NCBI RefSeq assembly: GCF_032854445.1
Contig: NC_088295.1
Span: 59,131,249-59,195,248, forward strand
Direction of reading: 5' to 3'
Length of the DNA: 64,000 nucleotides
From: Liolophura sinensis
Taxonomy: Eukaryota > Mollusca > Polyplacophora > Chitonida > Chitonidae
The notes below the pieces were generated by a model. That model worked only from the letters and a program-made list of their open reading frames with translations. It was not told where the DNA came from and did not search any database. Positions 22,376 through 33,588 of this stretch are shown in pieces (position 1 is the first letter of the stretch; each line of letters begins with the position of its first letter). A program made the translations under genes and the position numbers.

Positions 22376-24222
22376 GCAAATACCCAAATATTGCCTCAGT
22401 TGTCACTTCTTGTCATTTCTTACAAAAAATACCACATATCTTCACAATTCTACGGCCGATCCTCATCGTTAACCTATTAAGCAAATGGCAATCGTATTAG
22501 CAATATCTTTAAGGGATAAGACTTGGCGAAGATCAAATTGTTTGGCATACGGAACCAAACAGCATAAAAAATAGAAAACGTCTATAGCTATTTTGTAATG
22601 GCCGTTTTTCATGCAATGGGGTAACATTTTTCTTTAGAAAATCAACTCGTTTGGAACTGAACACTTTTTCTTACGCACAGCGATCTTCTTGGTGATCCCA
22701 ATAAACAGTTATTATTAAATAAATTTCACACTCTCACCAAACCCACAAACTGCTTTTGTAGAGCAAAAGCGTTTTTGAAGCTTTTTTTTTCTTTTAACGA
22801 ACAACTTCTAACAAAACAGATGAAGAGGCAAAGCTATCATCGACCACCAAAAGTGCCTTTATATCAAATATTTCAAAAGGCCAAACTGGCTTATCCAGGC
22901 TTAAGCCGGGTATCTTTTGTAACAGTCGATTAAAAACCATCTGAAAAAGGCTTCTCTCCACATTGGTCATAAATAGCTCACTGGTAGGAACGGTTTTGCG
23001 TAAAATTACAAAACTGGATAAACTCTTTCAAATTAAAGCATAATGTCAATCGTATTCCTCCAGAAAAAAATATTTAATATTTTGCAAAACACTTTCTGGA
23101 GCTTGTTGAAAGGTATACCTACGGAAATACTTCAGTGGTTCCCAAACACCCCAGTTATAATTCATTTTCTATATATTATGAAGAATTCTGGTCGATGAAG
23201 CAAAATTCATGTGTCCAAAGAGTTACAAGGTAAAGGGGTTGGTGTGACGGATAGAGGTCCGGGGGAAAAAGCTTGTGTAATCTTGCGGATGGGATGAAAC
23301 TGATGTTTGTTGGGAAGAAAGAGGCCCACAGATTACACGTGTAACACGGAAAAAAACTCTGGTACAGGACCAATAATGATTGGTTTACATCTACAACTAC
23401 CATTCCTTTCTATATATGAAAGAAAACTATTCTTAGAACTACCAAAGTTGTTACCATGCCCAGACAATTTCCGTTGATTATTGTTTTTTTCCATAGAAAT
23501 CTATATTATTAATCCGCAGCATGTTAACACCGCGATGATGGGTGAGTGAATATATATATATATACAGAGGCAAGGTCAAACAAACGAACACGAAACACAA
23601 AAATTTGACGGAAGACAAGATACATTGTGGAGAGGTTCTTTGTACAAGGCGACACTGAAAACACGTTAAAGCAGTACACTGTAAAACCCAGATTTACTCG
23701 GAGGTGAATCGAGATTATAGCCTTCACCGTTACTCTCTACTTCAGCAGTTAGCAAAAGTTTTCGTTATCTTCGAGAGCCAGCTTTTACAGTTACCTACAA
23801 GTATGTTGATAATGATATTCTGTATAGCGTATTTACAAATGCGTTGAACAGTCAATAAAAAGCTATATAAAAAAATCCTCGTTCTCCCTCTGTACAATGA
23901 ACATATAAGGCACTCGTATAAAAAAATCTTTCAAGTGCAGCCCTCAAATCTTTCGCTCTATTTACAGTTCTAAAACGAACCCCCTTATTAACAGCTGTGG
24001 TAAAAAAAAAAAAAAAGCAAAACACAGTCAACTTCCGGAGGCCAAAACGAGGCTGTCGGCAGAAGATGCATCCTTTAGCAACATGAGAAATGTCTGTCAC
24101 TCTCTCATGCATATCTCCACGCGCCCACATGCCCAGACGCCTCTGGCGCCGCTAGCACACTGATGATATTCAGTGATTGAATGTCAGATGAAAGACACCT
24201 TCGAAGGCTTGCCGTCATCGCT
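22376..24222 (-). other. GRIK-like: Gene B 3' UTR or downstream region (predicted)
   Basis: Sequence following the gene B TGA. No recognisable exon; short frames at 23852-24130, 23524-23727 and 23176-23403 have no family motif. A short AT run lies at about 23549-23565. Confidence 0.35.
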
Positions 24223-24414
24223 TCAGGTGTACACATCTTTACCGGGTACGGCCGTCCGGTTTGGAGAAGTATATCCCGTCAAGGGCATTAGATGCAAACC
24301 ATTGTCCACCACTCCGTTTTCGCTTTCTTTTCGTTTGTGTGCTGGCTTTGTGGAACTCCCCATACAGCGGATAGCGAAGCGGAACTCTTCCGACATTTCC
24401 GAACAGACGGATTG
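24223..24414 (-). CDS. GRIK-like: Gene B exon b14 (last): cytoplasmic tail and stop
   Basis: The acceptor is TTTTTTTCCTTCCAG, phase 0. It encodes 63 residues and TGA. QSVCSEMSEEFRFAIRC parallels the gene A tail start. The remainder (KPAHKRKESENG, LTGYTSPN, ending GKDVYT) has no counterpart in gene A, so the distal tails diverged after duplication. It has several Ser/Thr and basic residues but no recognised trafficking motif. Confidence 0.92.
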   Translation of the reverse strand, partial: QSVCSEMSEEFRFAIRCMGSSTKPAHKRKESENGVVDNGLHLMPLTGYTSPNRTAVPGKDVYT

Positions 24415-24636
24415 CTGGAAGGAAAAAAAGACATAACAGTAAAATATATAATGTTTGCCAAGTGAATTGTCAATGTATGAGAGAATTGTCCACGTATTTA
24501 AACACATGAGACGTGAGCTATCAATGCATTGTTATGTAAATGACAACTGCTTACATGCTGTTGTTGACGTACAATGAAGACCCTTACACCGATTTACTGT
24601 TTTATAGCATACCCAGGTTTGCAAAACCTAATACAA

Positions 24637-24644
<8 letters not shown>

Positions 24645-24701
<57 letters not shown>
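24645..24701. repeat. (TA)n microsatellite
   Basis: About 28 TA dinucleotides without interruption, 74 bases left of the TSD of the full-length SINE-1 copy. Confidence 0.97.
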
Positions 24702-24704
<3 letters not shown>

Positions 24705-24788
24705 TATTCCTATATGCCTGCTGCTAGATACGAGAATACGTAAGATCGGTGTCTATATCCCCAGTTTATCAGCTTATTTACCATTTAC

Positions 24789-25055
24789 CCGGGGCCTCCG
24801 TGCTTCAGTCGGTTAGCGCGATAGCGCAGCGTAATGACCCAGGAGTCTCTCACCAATGCAGTCGCTGTGAGCTCAAGTCCAGCCCATGCTGGTTTCCTCT
24901 CCGGTCCTACGTGGGAAGGTCTGCAGCAACCTGCGGATGGTCGGGGGTTTTCCCCGGGCTCTGCCAGGTTTCCTCCCACCATAATGCTGGCCGCCGTCGT
25001 ATAAGTGAAATATTCTTGAGTACGGCGTAAAAAATCAATCAAATAAATAAATAAA
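24789..25055 (+). mobile_element. SINE-1 full-length copy with target-site duplication
   Basis: A 267-base tRNA-derived SINE. The head has TCAGTCGGTTAGCGCGATAG (A-box region) and GTGAGCTCAAGTCC (B-box region). The body contains TGGGAAGGTCTGCAGCAACC and CCCGGGCTCTGCC; the conserved 3' block is GTGAAATATTCTTGAGTACG; the tail is (AAAT)n. It is flanked by 14-base direct repeats, TATTTACCATTTAC (24775-24788) and TATTTACTATTTAC (25056-25069), differing by one base, the signature of LINE-type target-primed insertion. It is the reference copy for the other SINE-1 fragments in this window. Confidence 0.92.
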
Positions 25056-25849
25056 TATTTACTATTTACATATTATTTCTCACATATTCTTTCGAGAATT
25101 GGTATTTTAGGTTGGTCTGGAAATAACTGATTACAGACTGGTGCCCGACTTGTTTTGTATTGTTTCTCTTACGACAGTTTTGCTGCGATTACAGTACTGC
25201 TGTATTGTTAGTACTTTTATTTAAAAACAAAAGTACGTCATAAACACCCAGCATGAAAGATACATTGATGGTACCCTCTCTTAACCAAAACTCCCTTGTC
25301 TCTGATCCACTCGGTGCATGGCTGATATTTAGGCTGCAAGTTTTCCCAACGGGCACAAGTCGCGCCGACGTCATATATACGCATGTGTTGTACACGTGTT
25401 GCGAAGTCTTTAACATTCGTCTTTGAAATTCACTGCCTGATGGACTCAAGCGAACAAAACCATCATCACCAACGGCCGTGTATAACTCGGGCAGTTGAGC
25501 ACACGTGTCTAAGGTCTACACAATCCCACACCATCTTTCCACGACGAGAAACATTTAGTTATCTTATGGCCGAGTCTTTTTTAACTATTTACGAATCCAA
25601 CCTGCGATTATCTGAATGAACGATAGCATGTATACTGGACTGATCTCCATGATTATCAAATACACTAAATATATTACATATTGGATCTTCCAACTTAATT
25701 GAAATCTAATCTGATCCGATCAATCCAATCAGTCGCATATAGACCTTAAGTTTTTTGCACATCAAGAATGTCAGAGTTTATATTTTTTATGATTCGAGAT
25801 ATTGTATATTCTTGAAAGATGTTCAGTATATACGGGAAGTACAGTGCCA

Positions 25850-26065
25850 TGCAGTGATGTTTTTTTTTCACGCATAATGTCAAGGCTTAGCTGAGAAAGT
25901 TAAGTTTCCCTGATCTAACAGTTTACCTGGCAGGTTAAGTGCCATTGATTTTGTTTTCACGTAAAATGTCACGGTTTACCTGAGGAAATTAAGTTTCCCT
26001 GATCTAACAGCTTATCTGGCAAGTTAAGTGCCATAGATTATGTTTCCACGCATAATGTCACAATA
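25850..26065. repeat. 109-bp tandem duplication related to the 51-bp minisatellite
   Basis: Two copies of a block containing GTTAAGTTTCCCTGATCTAACAG and TGGCA(G)GTTAAGTGCCAT, each ending in a TTTTC(C)ACGCATAATGTCAC-type motif. That last motif is shared with the 51-bp units to the right, so both arrays come from one ancestral repeat. Confidence 0.8.
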
Positions 26066-26268
26066 GATTTATTTATTTTATTTGATTGGTGTTTTACGCT
26101 ATACTCAAAAATATTTCACTTATAAGACGGCGGCCAGCATTATGGTGGGAGGTAACCGGGCAGAGCCCGGGGAAAACCCACGACCATCCACAGGATGCTG
26201 CAGATCTTCCCGCGTACGGTCGGAGAGGAAGCCAACATGAGCTAGACTTGAACTCACAACGACCGCAT
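26066..26268 (-). mobile_element. SINE-1 copy inserted inside the minisatellite
   Basis: Read on the - strand: GTTGTGAGTTCAAGTC (B-box side), GGAAGATCTGCAGCATCC, GGGCTCTGCCCGG, CCACCATAATGCTGGCCGCC, AAATATTTTTGAGTATAGCG and an AAAT-type tail. The A-box part is missing. The 10-base target-site duplication TGTCACAATA is exact at 26056-26065 and 26269-26278, and both copies are minisatellite sequence. Confidence 0.92.
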
Positions 26269-26690
26269 TGTCACAATATGTGTGGCAGGTTCATTGCCAG
26301 TTTTTGTTTTTTACGCATAATGTCACAATATCTGTGGCATGTCCATTTGCCAGTTTTTTTTTCTACGCATACTGGTACAATATATGTGGCATGTCCATTG
26401 CCAGTTTTTGTTTCCACGCTCTGTGTCGCAATATGTGTGGCAGATCCATTGCCAGTTTTTCGTTTCTATGCATGACGTCACAATATATGTGGCAGGTTCA
26501 TTGCCAGTTTTTGTTTCTACGCATAATGTCACAATATCTGTGGCATGTCCATTGCCAGTTTTTGTTTCCACGCTCTATGTCACAATATATGTGGCAGATC
26601 CATTGCCAGTTTTTATTTCCACGCTGTATGTCACAATATATGTGGCATGTTCATTACCAGTTTTTGTTTGCACAAATAATGTCACAGTGT
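26269..26690. repeat. 51-bp minisatellite, eight units
   Basis: Unit starts (TCACAATAT or variant) lie at 26271, 26323, 26376, 26426, 26478, 26529, 26580 and 26631; spacing is 50-53 and settles at exactly 51. Each unit reads TGTGGCA(G/T)..., CATTGCCAGTTTTTGTTTC and an ACGC-containing end. Three subtypes (CAGGTTC, CATGTCC, CAGATCC) recur in order, indicating a higher-order period near 153. Since 51 is divisible by 3, stop codons are absent in several frames and spurious open frames of up to 169 codons appear. Degenerate copies continue to about 27010. Confidence 0.93.
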
Positions 26691-28638
26691 ATAACTGGGA
26701 AGTGTTTTTTTTTTTCCACGGAAGAGTTCATGTTGGCAGTTCAGTATCATTGTTTTTGTTTCCACACATAACCCGCCACTTCGTCCAGAAAGTTGGGCGC
26801 GGCTGTGAAGCTTCCAAGTGTAATGTCACAGTACATCTAGAATGTTAAATACCATTGTTTTTGATTACACGTGTAACGTAGCAGTACTAGTATATCTTGG
26901 ATGTTCAATTCCCTTGTTTTTTTGTTTCCATGCTTAATGATGTGGTTTCTCTTTAATGCTGTTGTAGAAGTTCCAAGCATAATGCCCTACTATATCTAGA
27001 AATTTGAGTTGTTGTTTTTGGTTAGAGGCTAAGCTTTACTTTGACAACTGTTTTCTGTGAATTCTCTTTTGATTATTTTCCAATAAACAACAGCGTATTA
27101 ATCAGACATATTCTAGTTTGAAGTATGCGTTAGTACTGGTTTGTTTTAATGTCAGTTAGTCGATATCAGTAATATTTCTATGAGTGCACTTCTATGTGGC
27201 AGACTATATTTTGACTACATGGTGCATTATCAGTAAATCTACCTCATTCATGGTGTAACTACACCACGTTTTACCAATTATTTTAGTATACATTCCACAA
27301 GCATGACGCCCAATATATACATACAGTCGCAGCACTGAATAATACGCATTTTATTACATCACATATTATATTTCTAACTTATGTATAAATGCACCAGTAA
27401 TGCGTGTAATTAAAGCTCATAAGCATGCAACATTATAAGCACCTACCAAATTAAAACGTTTCACTTCAAATGTCTATATTTTGTCGACATATTAATTTGT
27501 GTTGGGATGTTCTGTACTTCGAACACATTAATATTTTAGAACAAATCCGGTCAGTTATGTGATCTGGAGAGATCTTAAAAGTGTTGCCATTTAGCTGATA
27601 TGAAAGCAAGGCATGGAGACATTGGCGGAACTCATTTATTGTTTTCTTTAATTATTAGCTATTTTATATATTTTGTTTAAATTTTAAGTAAAATAGAAAT
27701 AGCTGATTGCTCATTACTTCAATAAAGCTTTATATCTCAATGAAGACTAGGTTTCGTGTGTTTACAGTAGATTTAATAATTTCCTGGTGATTGACGTAAG
27801 ACTGTTGTTCCACAACAGATCATCAGCAAAACTAGTGAGTTATGGCATTTGGACGTGGTATGAACAGTGCGGAACAATGTAACTTTTGCTGTTTGCATTG
27901 CAATGTGTTGGTGTCAGATTACTTTGTGCGATCTAAACAACTATGAACATAAAGGCATAATAATGGCAATACTACTAAAAACAAATAATGGATCTACAAT
28001 GTGATCAAATGATCAAACACAAATGTTACACAAAAAGCACTCAGTTGATATATAAAAGATACGTACTAAATGACATGAATACTACAATCAGAGAAAGGAA
28101 AATATTACAAATATTTAACAGCTCGAGCAATTTACGCACATTTCTCTTTACGGGATGCATTTAATTTTCGGAAACCTTTCACACTACAAACATGTATGTG
28201 TTTTACTGAACAAATCGAACAAACTGATTCGTTCACATATCACACTCAGGCAAAAATAATATGTGGATTTGAAGTTATGACGCCACCCTCAATTACAGTT
28301 ACTTCCCTTTGCTATGATGCTGGTAGATGCTATGAACATTGACACAGTCAAAATATTCCGAGGTAAATGAGGAAATGTTTCCGAGAATCAAATACGCACT
28401 GATAATATGTATGCATACTAATATGTTGCTAAGGTAACTGAAAGGCTATTAGAATAATACTGCCTTCAGGGAAGGGCAATTGGGTCTGTCCGGTCACCAA
28501 TACCCTAGTGTAAATTTTATTGAAGGTCTCTGATGCATCATAAATTCAAATCCACGCACTGCATACAAATTAAGGTTAAATAAGTAGTAAATTAGGAGAA
28601 AACAAAATAAACGCATTGCAGCAAGCACTTACATTTAC

Positions 28639-28907
28639 CTTATCCTCTCGAGCATTTTTCTTTGCTTTCCACACAAATTCACAAATCACAATAAGCATCG
28701 CAAACGCTAGTCCCGCCAAAAGGACAACGAAGACCCCGCCCACATTGGCCACGCCCAGTTCGTTTGCATCTTTGGTTTTGGCGCTGTCATCTGACATACA
28801 TTGTCCACCCGCTTTCGTCTCCCACCATTTTTTGTACATCTGTTGGATTTTCCCATCTTCTTTGAGTTTGAGGATGGCTTCCGAAATTAAATCCCGATAA
28901 GGAGATC
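28639..28907 (-). CDS. GRIK-like: Gene B exon b13: end of S2 and M4 helix
   Basis: The acceptor is TGTTTTGCAG, the donor GTAAATGT; it enters after one base of a split Gly codon and ends in phase 0. Residues 729-818. SPYRDLISEAIL and KKWWE close S2; the cysteine of GGQC is the disulfide partner of QRNC. NVGGVFVVLLAG opens M4, which ends VICEFVW before the basic AKKNAREDK. Same junctions as gene A exon a2. Confidence 0.95.
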
Positions 28908-29116
28908 CTGCAAAACACAGAATTTGATTTATTAATAAATTTATTTACTTAGTAATAAATTTATTTTTTATTATTAAATTTATATCTTTATTTCTTTATT
29001 TAAATTTTATTTATTTATTATGAAATTTATTTATTCATCATTGAATTCATTCATTTGAGTGCTGTTTAAAACGCGACAGGTGAGAATTTTGCACGTACAC
29101 AGTGGTCTATTTCTGG

Positions 29117-29185
29117 AGTGGAGGAAAACGGATTGCCCGGGCATTTGGTAAGTTACTGACAAATGTTTCCTCGTGTGACGTACAT
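29117..29185 (-). mobile_element. SINE-2 body fragment
   Basis: The block GTGGAGGAAAACGGATTGCC...GTAAGTTACTGACAAATGTTTCC matches the body of the other SINE-2 copies; no head, and the adjoining tail is unclear. Confidence 0.45.
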
Positions 29186-29275
29186 GTAATTTTTTTAGAT
29201 TTAATACTTCATGCAACACAACACAGAGAAGCCTTTAATAAAAAAATCAAAGCAAAACAGGAATGGCAATGAACA

Positions 29276-29300
29276 CCCCCCCCCCCCCCCACCCCTCCCC
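29276..29300 (-). repeat. C-run (G-run on the sense strand of gene B)
   Basis: Fifteen C in a row, then ACCCCTCCCC. On the transcribed RNA this gives consecutive G tracts, which may form a quadruplex. Confidence 0.85.
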
Positions 29301-29517
29301 GCCAATCCTTCGCCCCAACACCATACTCACAAATTCACTTTCATGAATAGACTGCGCAAACGGTCACCTGTGCTCGGTTACGTCTACGCCCCACAGGCAA
29401 CGAGAGCGTGCTATGTGTCCAAGCAAGTGAAAGATCACAAACAAGGGCAAGTATCGCCTAATGGCCATTTTGGTCGTTGTATAAGACGACATGAATTAGC
29501 GATACGCTCGTACTCAC

Positions 29518-29743
29518 CAATAGGTGTGGCAATGCCGTAACCTTTCGAGTCCAACAAGCCCCCGACAATCATTAAGCTACAGTTTCGTTGCACTTCGTAG
29601 TCAATGGTCGTGGATTCCGCTAAGTACGCATAATCTCCTTGTAGAACTCTGTCCACGCCTTCCTGGGTTGAGTTAACAAAAACAGATGGCTTCGTGGTGG
29701 ACATAAACTTCCACATCTTCTCGAAGGTTGGGACCTCCGATGT
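29518..29743 (-). CDS. GRIK-like: Gene B exon b12: S2 ligand-binding segment
   Basis: The acceptor is CCTTCAAG, the donor GTGAGTAC. It is 226 bases: 75 codons (654-728) plus one base of Gly 729. It carries MWKFM, NSTQEGV, YLAESTTIDYE with the ligand-contacting Glu 696, QRNC (Cys 708) and [13 protein letters not shown]. Same length and phase as gene A exon a1, 48 of 75 residues identical. Confidence 0.95.
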
Positions 29744-30007
29744 CTTGAAGGAAAAGGAAAGTGACGTTAGTTTTCAACTGAGCACGCTGAAATTTTAGTA
29801 TCAGTAACTTTCTTAACTCGCGTAGTAACTGAACAGTATACGAACTTTAAATGTTTCTTCTATGACATGATCTATTAAGCGAATACAATATTGAAAACTT
29901 GACAGTAAATATACAACAATATATATCTGAACGTGAAAGCTTAGATCGTAGACCAATTGTTTCATATGCCCCTACACTACCACCATCTTTTAAACATAGA
30001 CCCTATA

Positions 30008-30124
30008 CACAGGGCTTCCCCCGATCTCTGCCCTGTTTCCTCCCACCATCATGCTGGCCGCCGTCATATAAGTGAAATATTCTTGAGTACGGCGTAAAAC
30101 ACCAATCAAATAAATAAATATAAA
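30008..30124 (+). mobile_element. SINE-1, 5'-truncated copy
   Basis: Contains GATCTCTGCCCTG, CTCCCACCATCATGCTGGCC, AGTGAAATATTCTTGAGTAC and a CACCAATCAAATAAATAAAT tail. Only the body and tail are present. Confidence 0.88.
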
Positions 30125-30414
30125 TAGGGGACAATAGCACATCATCTGAACTTCATTCCATCATTCGATTTTTAGTTCATCATCACAAAATGGCACTTGT
30201 GGTTTTTGTTAACAGGGTATTTTACACAGTAAAGCTACACACAAAAAATAAATCTTTCGTTTAAAAACATGTTTGTTGCACTTGACGCCCCCTGGTGTAC
30301 ATTCATAAAAATTATGTTTAGTAATTAGTGAATGAATGGATATATATCAATTTTACAGTCATATGACGACGACGAGTCATTAGGTGTGTGTACATATACT
30401 GTGTCTTCTTGTGT

Positions 30415-30660
30415 CAGGGTGAGCCCTCAAAGCGCTGCCGCCACAAAAGTGTCATGCCGAAGACATGAGACGTGACACCTCACTCAGTCACTGTGTCAAC
30501 CGGGTGTCTCTGACACCCGACCCACAAGTCCTGTTTCCTTGCTCCAACCTTGCAATTTTGAGCGCCAAACAAGGCAGCAGCAAGTGCCATTTTTAAAATC
30601 TTTGGTATAACTTGACCCGGATTTGATTCTGGATCTCCCGACTTCAAGGAGTAATTAAAG
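30415..30660 (-). mobile_element. Third SINE-like repeat (SINE-3)
   Basis: The blocks TCATGCCGAAGACATGAGAC, AGTCCTGTTTCCTTGCTCCA, TGAGCGCCAAACAAGGCAGC and AGTGCCATTTTTAAAATCTT, followed by CCCGGATTTGATTCTGGATC (a decayed B-box-like stretch) and CTCCCGACTTCAAGG, match a dispersed repeat I recall from bivalve genomes. It is a single copy here, so the class rests on recollection. Confidence 0.45.
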
Positions 30661-31154
30661 AAATGTGTTCGTTAAAGTAAATGCGTGAAATGCTTACACA
30701 GATGTGGGAGATATTTTCAACAAACACAAATAGTCCAGTAAAGTCAAGTCCAGACTTGAGCTATTAAGTGTAAAAAACCCGAAATACATGTGAAAGTGTT
30801 TGCTGTATAAACATTTCACATATTTATTATAAAAACACAGTTCTTTAGTTATTAGACATAATTGTTATGAATACACACCAGGATGCGCTTATAAAATGTT
30901 TATAAACGAAACACTTATGTTTAGTGTGTATAATAAACGTCCTGTTGTTTCTGTGCTGAACAAAACCCTGCGTGTTCACGAACATCTGAGCCGCTTTATG
31001 CGTTCACGTCCACATAAAAACTAGAACTTCCTAACAAATCTACGGCCATGCGATGTTGTAAACCACTTTGGGTCAGACGCCAGGAACGTTCATTATTTCC
31101 CCTCTGTACCCATTACTCATGAGAAATATACGTTGCCTGCCCCGGAAAATTTAC

Positions 31155-31372
31155 CTGGAAGAAGGTTTTAGTAGACCCAGACCACAGGGTGCCATATTTG
31201 ATTTTTGTCTGCTTGGAGAGGTCATCAGCACTCTCTATGGGATACACCATCCGCTCCACGGTCAGGAAGGCGGCAAGGTTAGCCGTGTAGGAGGATATCA
31301 TGATCAGAGTGAAGAACCACCATATTCCGCTGACAAGGCGAGTAGACAGAGCTCTGGGAGCAATGTCCGAAC
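31155..31372 (-). CDS. GRIK-like: Gene B exon b11: pore exit, M3 and start of S2
   Basis: The acceptor is TTGTCTGCAG, the donor GTAAATTT. Residues 581-653. [11 protein letters not shown] leads to [22 protein letters not shown]3 with the gating motif of all ionotropic glutamate receptors. [20 protein letters not shown] begins S2 and SGSTKTFFQ holds the Ser/Thr that bind the ligand gamma-carboxylate. Confidence 0.96.
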
Positions 31373-31710
31373 CTGCAGACAAAGAGATAAATTCGGTTCC
31401 AATAACGCTCTTATGGTGTCTAACTCTAAATACACACAGTGTAGAGTATTAAAGGCCAGTAATGCAGAACATAACGGTATAAGAAAGGACCCCTAAAGGA
31501 GTCAGTGTTCGTGTTTGCTTTCAGTGGATAGACTTTTCCCGCTCATGTGTTTTTTTTTTTGTTTCTTGTTATGGCCTTTCAACAGAGCTTTTGTACTATC
31601 TACAAGTAAGGAGCATCAATCTGAGAAGAATGCATTTATCGACATCAAGGCAAAGTCAGTTTTGTCAGAAGAAATGAAGCCAAGAATTAGTACACCATAG
31701 AATATTACGC

Positions 31711-31793
31711 ATCCACCTAAACGCCATCCACCTAAACGCCACCCACCAACCCACCCACCCACCAACCCACACACCCACCAACCCACACACCCC
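31711..31793. repeat. CCCACCAA-type simple repeat
   Basis: Irregular tandem of CCACCTAAACGC, CCCACC and CCAACCCACACA units, strongly strand-asymmetric (no G except in ACGC). Confidence 0.9.
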
Positions 31794-31805
31794 TTTGAGA
31801 ACACA

Positions 31806-31935
31806 TTGCAAAAATAAGTGTTACAACGGAAGTAAAGATCCTTTAAAAATAATACATTGCAAAATGTTTCGACGGAAGTACAAAAGCTTCAAAAGCGTAA
31901 CACTTTGCAAAAATGTTTGACAACGGAAGTACATA
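31806..31935. repeat. Three degenerate ~55-bp tandem units
   Basis: Each unit has ACA(T)TTGCAAAA, then TGTT and (A)ACGGAAGTA; copies start near 31806, 31855 and 31900. Confidence 0.65.
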
Positions 31936-33299
31936 TAAATAGACTTAAAACCATCAAACACTGAAAAATATCTGTTTTTGTTAAAGGCCTAGAAGCTGCT
32001 TCTCACAGCAGTCCTGCAACGTTAAGTTCCGTCCATAACATAGAAAAACATAACCTCGTTGTGGGTTAGGAGGTGACTTAATCTTATAAGATAAGGCTTG
32101 TGTTGGAAGATACTGAGGAGCTTCATTCCTAAAACTGGTCTATAAATCCTTGTATGATGAACATGACGTTTACTGTACCCTCCAATAATGCCGGGAACCT
32201 CCAATAATGACGGGAACCTTTAAACTATTCTAATACTTCAAGAAATTATGTTTAACACACACGTTGAGAGTATGTATTTTATATCATGTGATCAGACAGA
32301 TATATAGTGACCATTACAATTATACACATATGTACTGTCATGATCGGTCATTTCAGTTTTCATGACTCCTCTACCCAGACAAATTTACCTTGTGTATAGT
32401 GCGCACATCTATATTCATACATAAACCATAGAACGTATTATATCTTCGCATGGAAAAAAGTGTTTATACCCCTTGCCAGAAACAGTCAGTAAAGACAATA
32501 CATAAAACATTCGATCGACTATGCCTTAGGCATTTTCCAGGGGTACGGTAGTAATTTGGTTTATTGCTGTTGTATTTCCTAATGGTACTATATAGTCCAT
32601 GTAACACAGCAACGGGATAAACCACGGCTAAGGAAGCGCGAGGAGGGAGTCGAAGGACAAACAACTTGAATGCATCCGATTAATAACTGAAGAGGTGATA
32701 TTCTACACGCGTTGCGACACCCACGACACACCGCCTCTTGATGAATTGTCTTTTTCTTTTCAGGATACAGACGCCAGAGAAGCTGTAACGGCTGGTGATG
32801 TCCTGTTTTTTATATCGACATCTGAGATAGGTGCTCGTTTTGGCAAAAGCTGGGAAGCAACGTCTTTTGCAAGTCCCCATCTAATAGGATAATGGCACAA
32901 TAATAAATAATTGATTACTACGCGTTCTCGGCCACCCTATCATTCATCAGTGTGTTTCAACGGGCCGTCCCAAAATCCTCGCAACAATGACTGTACACTC
33001 GTCCAGGGATAATCTATCACCGGCAGGGATTGATGCTGTACCGGCCATATACCTGCGTCCACCAACATCCCAGCCATGTGATTAGGCTTTTTATCATGTC
33101 CAAGATTATCAATTACCGTTTAGATTGCCATTTACCAAGACGGCCACCTACTTATTTCATACTTTAACCACATCTCCAAAGCATGAAATCTGAGGGGTAA
33201 TAATTTAGTGGAAAGAGCCCATGTCCCCTGAGAGAAGGAAAAGGCCGTAAATGCCCCTGGGGCCGAGTGACAAAAAACCCTCACTGGATATTCCAACCA

Positions 33300-33588
33300 T
33301 TTGTGTAATCGCACTCATCCAGAACGCACAATTCGCCAAGCTACTGCTGTTACTCCAGTAAAAACCTACAATCCTCATATCCCATGGCAAACTTTAGTCT
33401 CTCACTCTATTTAAAATCCTGCAACTATTATATAGCATGGCAAGCCATTGTCTGTAATTTAAACAACTCTGGACTAATCACTCCACGTGCAAAAACATGT
33501 GTACCCTGTTACCCCATTAAATTCTAATACCGTGAAAGTTATACCCTATAACCTATTCCATTACATGACAATTTGTACCCTGTTACCC
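33300..33588. repeat. Degenerate edge of the 95-bp satellite
   Basis: Poorly conserved ~45-bp monomers with ACTCCAGTAAAA, CATGGCAA, CCTGTTACCCCATTAAA and CCCTATAACCTATTCCAT, related to both halves of the regular unit but without fixed spacing. Confidence 0.65.

Larger units (their letters stand above)
24415..28638 (-). other. GRIK-like: Gene B intron 13, repeat-rich
   Basis: A 4.2-kb intron with a full SINE-1 (24789-25055), an AT run (24645-24701), a 109-bp duplication, a 51-bp minisatellite split by a SINE, and degenerate flanks of the same repeat to about 27010. From 27010 to 28638 I see only AT-rich unique sequence. Confidence 0.85.
28908..29517 (-). other. GRIK-like: Gene B intron 12
   Basis: A 610-base intron with an ATTTATTTATT-rich stretch (28920-29040), a SINE-2 body fragment near 29117-29185 (GTGGAGGAAAACGGATTGCC, GTAAGTTACTGACAAA) and a C-run at 29276-29300, which makes the transcribed RNA G-rich there. 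Confidence 0.8.
29744..31154 (-). other. GRIK-like: Gene B intron 11
   Basis: A 1.4-kb intron containing a truncated SINE-1 and a third, different SINE-like repeat (30415-30660). Confidence 0.85.

Noticed and set aside
24540-24816. Tyr-Ile repeat proteins here and at 22084-22338 and 61070-61312
   Set aside because: Translations of AT microsatellites.
24789-24870. tRNA gene
   Set aside because: The A- and B-box-like motifs belong to the head of SINE-1; no acceptor stem pairs and a SINE body with an AAAT tail follows.
26086-26848. Overlapping open frames of 129, 167 and 169 codons with repeated QFLF and PVF motifs
   Set aside because: They are produced by the 51-bp minisatellite, whose period is a multiple of three; the protein repeats just mirror the DNA repeat, in several frames at once.
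31068-31496. 142-codon + strand frame, and similar + strand frames at 28616-28900, 29211-29540 and 35352-35540
   Set aside because: They are antisense shadows of gene B exons b11, b13, b12 and b10, whose - strand reading has clear receptor motifs and splice sites.
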